DNA from: Bacteroidota bacterium
Lineage (GTDB): Bacteria; Bacteroidota; Bacteroidia; Chitinophagales; Chitinophagaceae
Reading direction: 5' to 3'
Assembly: GCA_013289175.1 (NCBI GenBank)
Contig: JABDAN010000023.1
Span: 1 to 39,239 of the forward strand
DNA length: 39,239 nucleotides
Part shown: piece by piece, positions 24,601 to 31,123 of the stretch
Position numbering within the stretch: the stretch's first letter is position 1
Layout: the number at the start of each line of letters is the position of its first letter
Position numbers and translations under genes: made by a program
Notes under the pieces: model-generated
The model's input: the letters and a program-made list of their open reading frames with translations, nothing else
What the model was told of the DNA's origin: nothing
The model's database searches: none

Positions 24601-26197
24601 AAAAATTGGACCTTCTTTAATATTAAAAGTTATGGCTGGAGATCAACTTTCAATGCAGGTTGATGCGTATTATTTGACTACGTCTGGAAATAATTACAAT
24701 GTGGCCGCTTTGGTTGCAACCGATTTGTTGACCAACTTGATTAGTACTACGGGGATTCCAGGTGCCGGTGGTAATCATGCCACATTAGCCGATTTACAGG
24801 GTAATACGAGTGTACTTAATACCTCTACGCAAAACTATTTAAATGCAAGGACCGCACCTAATCCCAGTGTTCCAAAAGCCTATTTAAACTATGTTTTTTT
24901 GGATGATCAATTCCAGTATGCTGGTGGATATGCTACTCCTATTACAAGTGCGTGTGCTACAGCCGCACAGACCATACTTGCTCACAACCTTAGCTCAATA
25001 GCTGCACCCAAAAATGGGTATGTATATGTTTTTGTAAGTAATGAAAGTAACTATAATGTCTATTTTGATAATTTGAAAGTATCCTATGCGCATGGCCCGA
25101 TTTTAGAAGATAATGCATATTATCCTTTTGGACTTACAATGGCCGGAATATCCGACAAAGCCATCAAATATAATTATGCTGAAAATAAATATAAATTCGG
25201 TGGCAAAGAATTACAGAATAAGGAATTTAGTGATGGAAGTGGTTTAGAAGATTATGATTATGGAGCTAGAACATTTGATCCCCAACTTGGAAGATGGAAT
25301 CAACAAGATCCATTATCTGACAAATTTAGGAGGCACAGCACCTATTGCTATAGCGTTGACAATCCAGTGCGTTTTATAGATCCTAATGGCACTAATGTTG
25401 AAGAAACTAGTGAGGGAACTCTTTTTACCGGTAATGATGTTTTGGCAGTTTATGGGATACTCACGGGAAAGACCAAAAATGTTTTTATTCAGATTTTAGG
25501 AGATTGGAGAACTGCAAAGAATGAAAAAGCAGGGACACCATACGGTTCTGCAGTGCGAGCCCAAACTGCCAAGTCTAATTCCAGTGGCGTTTACGGTGAA
25601 TGGTCAGTTTTTGCAGTAACGGATTTCATAAAAGCGGAATTAGCGATAGCCAGTTTCATCAATATATCTAACTTGGAAATTTCTACAGAAGGACAACTTA
25701 CCCACACTTCGAGATTGGCACCATACAATGGTGTTGGAATTGGATACCATGATATTAACTATGAAAATGGAGATTTCATAACAACTAAAGAAATTAACAA
25801 CTATCTCAGTGGCGCACCGCAGGAAAAAGTTCTTCGGGCAAACATTGTATCTCTGCAAAATATTTTGCTTAAAGTAAAATCAGGTGGCAATGCTATCATT
25901 GCAGCTTGCCAAGCAGGCTATTCATTTAACAATAGCACTGTTGGCAGTCAATTTGGTTTAGCCTTGAACAGATTATCTGGCGAACGATTGACATTTTATT
26001 TGTCTACAGGGTATTCGAACACTCATTATGATCAGGCTGACTATTTTAATGCGGGGGGAATGCGCATTGGGGGTTCTCAAACGGGGCTAAGCAAACAAAA
26101 TCTACCAGCTGGATGGTTACGGTATAATAGCCAGGGGAGCACGTTAATGCGCGATGTTATTATTAATTTATCCGGAAGTCCGGTGGAATTTCGATAA
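21638..26197 (+). CDS. Exported DUF6443/RHS-core protein with a caspase-like variable C-terminus
   Basis: The 1519-residue protein has a signal peptide (SIAFSIFLLVCNTVVKSQ), a DUF6443 domain (~35-190; YFDGIGRPTETVIKG, DNMGREQFSYLPS) and many YD repeats (YEYDQRNRMI, YDARDRLV, YDPANRLSA, YDDNGNLA, YDASGEKL). The RHS core near 1205-1251 reads YDYGARTFDPQLGRW, DPLSDKFR, NPVRFIDPNG. The ~268 residues after DPNG are the variable tip. In it, GYHDIN (His1371), KEINNYLSG and IIAACQAG (Cys1424), then SQFGLALN, follow the layout of caspase/C80-type cysteine peptidases. Such a domain could be an effector or an autoprocessing peptidase. The next gene starts 18 nt downstream and may be its immunity protein. 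The RHS part is firm; the peptidase call is tentative. Confidence 0.82.
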   Translation: MQKSIAFSIFLLVCNTVVKSQTPRTVPTAYGSTYSVNYVRSWQALAPDQDPNDLITRAVRDVHQNTDYFDGIGRPTETVIKGITPAGNDMVAPIIYDNMGREQFSYLPSPSTVAQTGDIVNDGNFKIDPFQQQAKFYSTTGILTNQGETFFYGQSIYEASPLNRIVSAFPAGTSWCGASKGSLQEYFTNTVSDNVQEWTVNASYTNIPNSPAPVPINNGAYPAGTLFKNIVVDESGNQVVEFKDRENKTILKQVQFIPTPGTNHSGWLNTYYIYDNLNNLRYVLQPQAVQLLLNNSTWNLSAISNLMTGLCFYYEYDQRNRMIIKQEPGAKPVYMVYDARDRLVMTQDGNLRAAGKWLVTVYENNLNRAVQTGLLTDATSFSAELSNAYNSITYPSTVSNFELLTQTWFDTYTWQTGTPLSAGFDASQSSSTGFLPSSDASYPYPRAVSKSTYTTLGLVTGSKKEILGTSNYLYTTSYYDDRDRIIQVQTTNITGGTDETTNQYSFDGKILISQLKSVKSGTNAQTNIVQSQMSYDANDRITSIAKIFTGVAGNFTKTMVNYAYNELGKLLTKTLGPSSGLNSGPVDVLTFDYNIRGWLLGTNRNYINSGTTIAITNAPPAPGNYFGEELAYDKLSSMSGMTYTAAQLNGNIAGTVWKSTGDAVNRKYDFVYDPANRLSAANFSQITPSNAQVVDFSVGGLGYDANGNITQMNQNGYRLGAPTAPIDQLIYSYLPTSNQLQNVSDGANNSQTILGDFRYSSTYSATFGGTKPTTAVDYVYDDNGNLATDLNKDIGTSSSKGILYNYLNLPQLITLANNKGTIQYTYDASGEKLQKIVTENNGSVVLNGTSYTNVAITTTTTYINGLVFQSISYPNNATLNSSILQHGDILQFIGQEEGRIRGLYYNTTNSNAITGYAVDYIIKDHLGNIRMVLTDEQYSDPLYDATMETAALVAEQKIFGNDIQTPKPSGFDTNSGNQFVAVTNYPSQKIGPSLILKVMAGDQLSMQVDAYYLTTSGNNYNVAALVATDLLTNLISTTGIPGAGGNHATLADLQGNTSVLNTSTQNYLNARTAPNPSVPKAYLNYVFLDDQFQYAGGYATPITSACATAAQTILAHNLSSIAAPKNGYVYVFVSNESNYNVYFDNLKVSYAHGPILEDNAYYPFGLTMAGISDKAIKYNYAENKYKFGGKELQNKEFSDGSGLEDYDYGARTFDPQLGRWNQQDPLSDKFRRHSTYCYSVDNPVRFIDPNGTNVEETSEGTLFTGNDVLAVYGILTGKTKNVFIQILGDWRTAKNEKAGTPYGSAVRAQTAKSNSSGVYGEWSVFAVTDFIKAELAIASFINISNLEISTEGQLTHTSRLAPYNGVGIGYHDINYENGDFITTKEINNYLSGAPQEKVLRANIVSLQNILLKVKSGGNAIIAACQAGYSFNNSTVGSQFGLALNRLSGERLTFYLSTGYSNTHYDQADYFNAGGMRIGGSQTGLSKQNLPAGWLRYNSQGSTLMRDVIINLSGSPVEFR

Positions 26198-26215
26198 CTA
26201 TACTAACTTTGAAAG

Positions 26216-26746
26216 ATGAGATCTATCGCTGCATTTCTAGTTTTTAGTTTGTGTGCATATGGAAGTATTTTTGCCCAAAAGCAAATTCCCGTTTCCGAGC
26301 CGGACACATTTCTAAATAGAAAAATAGTTAAAATCGAATCTGATTTACTTTTTCCAAAATTAATTTACCCACTAGCTATTTGCGATAGCTTACATTTAAT
26401 TTTCAATAATTACTTATACACGCATCAAGAAATTATTGTAAAATATGATTTACTAAATGGAAATGCCAATCATGATGCGTCAATATGGTTTGAAATTGAC
26501 ACGAATGGCAAAATAATAAATATAAATCATAGGAAATTTTATACCCCTCTGGATTCGTTTGTCCGAGTCTTATTCTTGAGTTTTCTACAAAAGACACAAT
26601 GGAAGCCTTTCCATAAAAAGAATACATATCCCCGGAAATACATGACATCAAGAATCGAAATGTTTGTCAGAATTTATAATAAAAAAATAATTTTGATCCA
26701 ATTCGAAGAAATGGAAAATAGTAAAATTATTTTTAAGTGTAAATAA
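26216..26746 (+). CDS. Small exported protein, possible immunity partner of the RHS effector
   Basis: The 176-residue protein has a signal peptide (AAFLVFSLCAYGSIFA, then Q). Its middle (IWFEIDTNGKI ... LDSFVRVLFLSFLQKTQWKP) follows the order of a TonB C-terminal-like domain: a strand with DxNGKI, a helix, then xWKPxxK. I would not assign TonB function, since there is no proline-rich linker or N-terminal anchor. It is the last gene of the RHS operon, 18 nt after the effector-like gene. That position, small size and periplasmic location fit an immunity protein, but could equally be an unrelated exported protein. Confidence 0.5.
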   Translation: MRSIAAFLVFSLCAYGSIFAQKQIPVSEPDTFLNRKIVKIESDLLFPKLIYPLAICDSLHLIFNNYLYTHQEIIVKYDLLNGNANHDASIWFEIDTNGKIININHRKFYTPLDSFVRVLFLSFLQKTQWKPFHKKNTYPRKYMTSRIEMFVRIYNKKIILIQFEEMENSKIIFKCK

Positions 26747-27231
26747 TGATTTATTAGGAATATATGAAGCGGAGATTGAATCATTTAAACAATGATAAAT
26801 AGAATCGAAAATTTAAGAAAAACACCAACAAAGACTTATAATTTTATTGGAATATTTGATTCGAAGTTATCAGAAATAGCGGTAGGGTGACTTCAAATAC
26901 AAAAATTGTCTGGGAAAATCGTCTATTTGATTAACTACTGATTAATCTTCTTTACCCTACAGGGCAAAAGCAATGTAGAAGGGGACCAATTTATTTATTG
27001 TTCAACAACAACATCCCTCGCTTTAACTCTTTAGGGATTTCTATAGATTCATTCAACTCGAAACCTTCAGTTCCGAGTCTCAAATGGGAGCATGGATGAT
27101 TTCTGTTTCTATTTTGTCTAACATTACTATCTTTGACTTCCAGTTCTTTTCTAGTCAAATTGGTGAGCAAAAAGGGAGCGACCAAAAAAGCATTCTCTCA
27201 AAGCATTGATAATAAAGGGTTTTCAGAACTC

Positions 27232-27260
27232 TAGGAGTAGTCCTGCCGGGACTACTCCTA
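27232..27260. repeat. Perfect 12-bp-arm hairpin, also a dispersed palindromic repeat
   Basis: TAGGAGTAGTCC (27232-27243), loop TGCCG, GGACTACTCCTA (27249-27260): a perfect 12-bp stem. A T-rich run follows on the plus strand, so it may terminate the RHS operon. Nineteen bases of it recur with two mismatches at 29007-29025. Confidence 0.7.
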
Positions 27261-27291
27261 CCAGTTTTATTTTCCTACTACCCTCATTTTG

Positions 27292-27316
27292 AACTGTTGC
27301 ATTTTCTGCAACAGTT
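27292..27316. terminator. Perfect 10-bp-arm hairpin before the mazEF 3' end
   Basis: AACTGTTGCA (27292-27301), loop TTTTC, TGCAACAGTT (27307-27316). It lies 41 nt past the toxin stop codon on the minus strand, so it is a candidate terminator for the mazEF transcript, possibly bidirectional. No clear U-run follows on either strand. Confidence 0.45.
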
Positions 27317-27356
27317 AAACCCCAATCCAGGTGTAAGAACCTGTAATCGACTCACA

Positions 27357-27689
27357 TTATTCAAAAGAGAAATATTCTAATAGCGTTTCACAAACTACTT
27401 TACAAACTTGTTCATCAAGAGTACCTAATTTCTTCACCATACGGATTTTATCAAGGGATCTAATTTGATCAATTGCTACTTGGCCGCTTTTTTTTTGAAA
27501 TACACAATTTACGCGAGTAGGATAGTTGCGAATAATTGTCGTCATCGGTGCACCAATGATTGTATCTAAAAATTTGTTTGCCTCGTCTGGAGATATGACC
27601 AAACAAGGTCTGGTTTTTTTTATTTCTTTTCCGATCGTAGGATCAATATTGATTAACCAGACTTCAAAACGGCGAATTACCATGACCAT
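27357..27689 (-). CDS. mazF: MazF/PemK-type mRNA interferase toxin
   Basis: The 110-residue protein has the family order: RRFEVWLINIDPTIGKEIKK, TRPCLVISPDE, IIGAPMTT, and QVAIDQIRSLDK near the C-terminus. The Arg of KKTRP and the Thr residues of APMTT correspond to active-site positions of MazF. MazF enzymes cut single-stranded mRNA at short motifs; the MazE partner blocks the active site. The gene overlaps the antitoxin 3' end by 13 nt, typical of a coupled toxin-antitoxin operon. A second ATG two codons downstream (27683) is an alternative start. The length is as expected and there is no sign of decay. Confidence 0.9.
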   Translation of the reverse strand: MVMVIRRFEVWLINIDPTIGKEIKKTRPCLVISPDEANKFLDTIIGAPMTTIIRNYPTRVNCVFQKKSGQVAIDQIRSLDKIRMVKKLGTLDEQVCKVVCETLLEYFSFE

Positions 27690-27931
27690 TCTTCATTATC
27701 AAATTTGTTAGAAATGGCTCGCAAGGTAAAATCATCTAGATCCTTTTGATCTGAAACAGAATTTTTGAACAATTCTTCCCATCCCTTTCGGGGTTTCGAG
27801 GCAGAGGAAATGAGTAATCCATCATTAGAAGGAATTAACTTTATTTCTCCAGTTAGTTGATATTGTTCAATTAAGGACTTCGGGATCCTTATTCCTTTTG
27901 AATTACCTATCTGAATTAAGAAGGTTTTCAT
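27677..27931 (-). CDS. mazE: MazE/AbrB-type antitoxin
   Basis: The 84-residue protein starts with the swapped-hairpin AbrB/MazE DNA-binding domain (IQIGNSKGIRIPKSLIEQY, then LTGEIKLIPSNDGLLI). It ends with an acidic, Trp-containing tail (GWEELF, FDNEEWSW) of the kind that threads into the MazF groove. It precedes the toxin with a 13-nt overlap. Its start codon lies about 5 nt from the -7 element of its promoter, so the transcript is predicted to be leaderless or nearly so. A palindrome overlaps that element, consistent with autorepression by the complex. Confidence 0.9.
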   Translation of the reverse strand: MKTFLIQIGNSKGIRIPKSLIEQYQLTGEIKLIPSNDGLLISSASKPRKGWEELFKNSVSDQKDLDDFTLRAISNKFDNEEWSW

Positions 27932-27935
27932 AAAC

Positions 27936-27966
27936 CAAAGTTATTACTTTGTAATTACATTTCAAA
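27936..27966 (-). promoter_or_regulatory. mazEF promoter with overlapping palindromic operator
   Basis: Read on the minus strand, TTTG (27966-27963) is followed after 19 nt by TAACTTTG (27943-27936), an exact Bacteroidota promoter match. The palindrome CAAAGT-TATT-ACTTTG (27936-27951) covers the -7 element, and GTAATTAC (27951-27958) adjoins it, so a repressor bound here would block initiation. The expected start (about 27929-27930) coincides with the antitoxin ATG at 27931. Confidence 0.65.
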
Positions 27967-28265
27967 ATTATGGGATGTTGAAGTTCCCAGTTTTCAGGGA
28001 AAAGAATTTCTTTAATTTGCTGATTACCTTATTAATGCGTGAAAAACTTAAAAAAGTCGGCGCAAAAAAGGTTCGAACTTCGGCTAAGCAGGTCTACATC
28101 TTCCGCGGCGTTAGCCAAATTCATAATGCAGTCATCAAAATAGAAATTAGGCAACTTCCATTTCTTGAATACAGTTAAGTTTTGATTACTTAGGAATGGA
28201 TTCTCTAAGTACAATTGTAGATTTGATGACAAATGTCATTCAATAATAATTCAAAATACTCCGCC
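27967..28265. other. About 300-nt intergenic region without a supported gene
   Basis: The region lies between the divergent mazEF promoter and the peroxiredoxin gene. A 66-codon minus-strand frame (28032-28232) is open but has only a faint AraC-like look at its end, and an overlapping plus-strand frame is also open. I found no promoter with both elements for the peroxiredoxin gene. Confidence 0.35.
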
Positions 28266-28868
28266 ATGTATAAGAAATACTTTTGCTTATCTTTTTTAAT
28301 TTTCAGCTTTTCACTCCTGATAGCCCGGTCTGGTTTTGCTCAATTGACGATGTTGACAAAAGGAGAGGCAGCACCTTTATTTACCACTAAAGCCAGCCTG
28401 GCCGGTAGTGAATTTGATTTTTCATTAAAAAAAGCGCTTGCCAAAGGACCCGTTGTAGTCTATTTCTATCCTTCTGCCTATACCGGCGGCTGTGATGCGG
28501 AGGCACATGCTTTTGCTGAACTCAAGGATAAATTTACAGCAGCGGGAGCAACCATTATTGGTGTATCTGCGGATGATATTCAGCGGCTGAATGCTTTTTC
28601 TTCCGATTCGCAATACTGTGCAGGTAAATTTCCCGTCGCTTCAGACCCCGGAGGCGAAATTGCAGCAAAATATGGCCTGACAATGTCGCCTCCAAAGACC
28701 GGAATTAAAGACCTCAGCGGCCAGGACCTCACACACGGCTTCATTCCGCGAACCACTTTTGTAATTGATAAGGAAGGTAAAATTGTAGCAGTCTTTTCAT
28801 CGGCAACCGACCATATTTCACCTACTGACCATGTTGAAAAGTCGCTGGAGATCGTAAAAGGGTTATAA
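28266..28868 (+). CDS. Exported peroxiredoxin (AhpC/TSA family, BCP-like)
   Basis: From the ATG at 28266 the 200-residue protein begins with a clear signal peptide (CLSFLIFSFSLLIARSGFAQ). An in-frame ATG 11 codons upstream (28233) would put a hydrophilic stretch in front of it, so I prefer 28266. The thioredoxin-fold core has VVVYFYPSAYTGGCDAEAHA; the PxxxTxxC motif places the peroxidatic Cys there. A second Cys in SQYCAGKF may be the resolving one. RTTFVIDKEGKIVAVF is the usual C-terminal strand pair. The enzyme would reduce peroxides in the periplasm. It stands alone with no reductase beside it. Confidence 0.88.
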   Translation: MYKKYFCLSFLIFSFSLLIARSGFAQLTMLTKGEAAPLFTTKASLAGSEFDFSLKKALAKGPVVVYFYPSAYTGGCDAEAHAFAELKDKFTAAGATIIGVSADDIQRLNAFSSDSQYCAGKFPVASDPGGEIAAKYGLTMSPPKTGIKDLSGQDLTHGFIPRTTFVIDKEGKIVAVFSSATDHISPTDHVEKSLEIVKGL

Positions 28869-29006
28869 GAAATTGGGAATCTTTGGTTGACAAATCAAAA
28901 ATAATACAAGCGATATTAGGGTGCACTGCAGCGAAAAACACAGACTGCTTGACACCAGTTCCACTCAAACTTGAAGTAAAATAGATCCGGCGATCAGTTC
29001 TATTTT

Positions 29007-29025
29007 GAGTAATCCTGCCGGAACT
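29007..29025. repeat. Decayed second copy of the 27.2-kb hairpin
   Basis: GAGTAATCCTGCCGGAACT matches 27235-27253 at 17 of 19 positions; both mismatches fall in the stem, so the hairpin is weakened here. It lies in the 239-nt gap after the peroxiredoxin gene, where I see no gene. Confidence 0.45.
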
Positions 29026-29107
29026 GCAATTTGGTAGACTGTCTAATTTCTGAATTTTCTCTATAATTTTATTTTTCCCGAATAGATTTTAAAACCATAT
29101 ACTTATA

Positions 29108-29932
29108 ATGGGGAATCTTTCCGATATAGGCCGCATTTTTTATGGTTTAGCTATAGCTGGGATCGGGATTTCTACAATTTTTTTCAATAACTATCCTTAT
29201 ATGTTGTTGCCTCCCCAAGGATTTCTGATTCCAGGTTCTTCGCTGCTCCACTATATCTCCGGAGTCATGCTTATTTTAATTGGTTCACGTATCGTTTTTA
29301 AAATAAAAACCTGGCTCGTTTCTTTTCTCTTCGGGGTCATGCTACTGCTGATATTTTGTTTCTTCTACATACCATATGAATTTATGGTTAACCTAAATTA
29401 TTTACAATTGGGGGAATGGGAGAATGCAGAAAAGGAATTGGCGTTAGCCGGTGGTGTATTTGTTATTGCCGCCAGCTTTTCAGAAAATAATGAAAACGCC
29501 GATAAAAGGTTTTGGGAAAAGCTAAAGCCCTTCGGAATTATTCTGTTTTCCATACCAATCATCAGTTTCGGTATTCTTCATTTTCAATTTGCTAAAGAAA
29601 TATCAACCATGGTCCCGACTTGGGTTCCTGGCCATTTATTTTGGACTTATATTGCCGGGGTAGGACTATTTGGTTCAGGCATTGCAATTATTTTGAATAT
29701 CAAAACCGGATTAATTGCAGCACTTTTGGGTTCGATAATATTTATTTGGTTTGCCATCCTGCATATCCCCAGAGTAATACTTTCTTCATTTGCTGATTTG
29801 GGAGATGAAATTACCAGCGCATTTTTGGCGCTCGCCTATTGTGGAATCTCTTTTGTTATTGCCGGAACTGCTAAAAAGAAAGATAGAAACGCGGCTAAAC
29901 TTTTCTACCAAAAAGATCAGGTTAGTAAGTAA
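29108..29932 (+). CDS. Internally duplicated DoxX-like polytopic membrane protein
   Basis: The 274-residue protein has about eight hydrophobic helices in two matching halves. Residues ~8-95 (GRIFYGLAIAGIGISTIFF, LLHYISGVMLILIGSRIVFK, FCFFYIPY) parallel ~140-228 (FGIILFSIPIISFGILHFQF, LFWTYIAGVGLFGSGIAIIL, FAILHIPRV). Each half resembles a four-helix DoxX-like unit, so the gene is a tandem fusion. Its function is unknown; DoxX relatives are small membrane subunits linked to redox or stress roles. The C-terminus is charged and probably cytoplasmic. It is flanked by intergenic gaps and appears to be a single-gene unit. Confidence 0.65.
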   Translation: MGNLSDIGRIFYGLAIAGIGISTIFFNNYPYMLLPPQGFLIPGSSLLHYISGVMLILIGSRIVFKIKTWLVSFLFGVMLLLIFCFFYIPYEFMVNLNYLQLGEWENAEKELALAGGVFVIAASFSENNENADKRFWEKLKPFGIILFSIPIISFGILHFQFAKEISTMVPTWVPGHLFWTYIAGVGLFGSGIAIILNIKTGLIAALLGSIIFIWFAILHIPRVILSSFADLGDEITSAFLALAYCGISFVIAGTAKKKDRNAAKLFYQKDQVSK

Positions 29933-30031
29933 TAAAAGAGTAGTATGTACTGATTTCGTCTCGAGCCAGCTTTTTGTTTGATCCTATGGAATAGATTATT
30001 TTGATTTCAAACTGGTAAATTGTCTAAATGA

Positions 30032-31024
30032 TCATTGGGACAAAATCAGGGTGGAAGATTCCATTCCGTATCTCTTTTTGTATTCGGCCGGTGACAGGCC
30101 CGTGATTTTTTTAAAGATATCCCGAAATGATTTAATGTCCAGGTAGTCGACATCCATCATTAGTTCAACAATACTTTTTCGGGTCGTTTCAAGGCCTTTT
30201 TTAACAGCCTCAACTTTTACGCGTTGAATGTATTCGAAGATGGTGTTTGATGTAACTTTCCTGAATCTGCGCTCTAGGTTTCTTCTTCCAACCAGTAGCG
30301 AAGAAGCAAGGCTTTCAATCGTTATTTTATTTTGGTAATTTTTCTCTATAAATTCCTGTGCCTGTCTTACCATCTTGTCGGCATGATCTTTTTGCCCGGA
30401 AAATATCATAAAGGGCGCCTGGGTCTTTCTTTCTATATCAATTTCAAACATTTTGGACACGAATACGCACATTTCGCGGCCCGCGAATTTTTCAATCAAA
30501 TACAATATTAGATTCAGGTAAGAATAATTTCCTCCACAAGTATATAGTCCACGATCATCTGTAATGATATGACTTTCTTCCACCTGGACATCCGGAAACA
30601 TTTTTCTGAATTCATGCACACTGGCCCAGTGAACCACGCAGGACCTTCCTTTTAAGAGCCCTGTTGATGCCAACAGGAAAACACCCGCGCAGAGACTTGC
30701 TACCTCTGCTCCGTTATTATATTTTTCAGTGATCCAGGATAAAAAGCCGGCGTTTTGTTTTACCAGTCTAGGAAAACTTCCGCATAATTGAGGAATGATG
30801 ATCAGGTCTGTCTCTACTACCTCTGACAGGAGTCTGTCTGCACGGATCAGATACAAACCGTCATGAATCCAGGTTTCCTTTGTTCGTCCAACTAGTTCGA
30901 TCTTAAAAACAGGTTTTTCTCCTTTATTTATCAGGAAATCATTCACTTTAAGGAAAAGTTGCCGCGTACTGTCCAGACTCGTCAGCGTTATATTGTCCAG
31001 AACCAAGATGGATATGTGTTTCAT
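30032..31024 (-). CDS. GlxA/FtrA-type AraC transcriptional regulator
   Basis: The 330-residue protein fuses an N-terminal DJ-1/PfpI-like domain (~3-195) to a C-terminal AraC double HTH (~222-322). ISILVLDNITLTSLDSTRQL opens the first domain and ASLCAGVFLLASTGLLKG carries the nucleophile-elbow Cys. TDDRGLYTCGGNYSYLNLIL is also typical of the GlxA group. The HTH has KITIESLASSLLVGRRNLER, RFRKVTSNTIFEYIQRVKVE and FRDIFKKITGLSPAEYKKRY. These regulators bind small ligands through the inactive amidase domain. It is divergent from the SRPBCC/hydrolase pair across 99 nt, so those genes are the likely targets. Confidence 0.88.
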   Translation of the reverse strand: MKHISILVLDNITLTSLDSTRQLFLKVNDFLINKGEKPVFKIELVGRTKETWIHDGLYLIRADRLLSEVVETDLIIIPQLCGSFPRLVKQNAGFLSWITEKYNNGAEVASLCAGVFLLASTGLLKGRSCVVHWASVHEFRKMFPDVQVEESHIITDDRGLYTCGGNYSYLNLILYLIEKFAGREMCVFVSKMFEIDIERKTQAPFMIFSGQKDHADKMVRQAQEFIEKNYQNKITIESLASSLLVGRRNLERRFRKVTSNTIFEYIQRVKVEAVKKGLETTRKSIVELMMDVDYLDIKSFRDIFKKITGLSPAEYKKRYGMESSTLILSQ

Positions 31025-31108
31025 TTCACAAAAATAGCAAATCAGCTTGTCGCAATTACCACCTAAAAAAGGTCATTTTCAGCACCCCATAGACAACTTT
31101 TGACAAAA

Positions 31109-31116
31109 TATCTTTG
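31109..31116 (+). promoter_or_regulatory. -7 element of the SRPBCC/hydrolase operon
   Basis: TATCTTTG is an exact TAnnTTTG match ending 7 nt before the ATG at 31124, so the mRNA would start at or next to the start codon. No TTTG lies at the right distance upstream (the TTTG at 31099-31102 is too close), so activation, perhaps by the divergent GlxA-type regulator, may be needed. Confidence 0.4.
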
Positions 31117-31123
31117 CATTATT

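Larger units (their letters stand above)
26747..27356. other. 610-nt intergenic region with two strong hairpins
   Basis: The region lies between the convergent ends of the RHS operon and the mazEF pair. It contains the two perfect hairpins annotated separately, a 7-bp GTAGGGT/ACCCTAC inverted pair about 65 nt apart near 26.9 kb, and a 64-codon minus-strand frame (26991-27185). The C-terminal part of that frame (GTEGFELNESIEIPKELKRG) reads as protein-like but is unassigned. Confidence 0.4.

Noticed and set aside
28068..28083. GGTTCGAACTT resembling a tRNA T-loop
   Set aside because: The flanking bases do not form a T-stem and no acceptor or anticodon arms can be drawn.
28032..28232. 66-codon minus-strand frame with a faint AraC-like end
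   Set aside because: The resemblance is only a few residues, an overlapping plus-strand frame is equally open, and no other part of an AraC protein is found nearby.
29027..30029. GGTAnAnTGTCTAA near 29.03 kb and again near 30.01 kb flanking the DoxX-like gene
   Set aside because: The match is short and imperfect and could be chance; no other sign of an inserted unit was found.
31099..31102. TTTG as the -33 element of the SRPBCC promoter
   Set aside because: It lies only 6 nt from the -7 element, whereas about 19 nt is expected.
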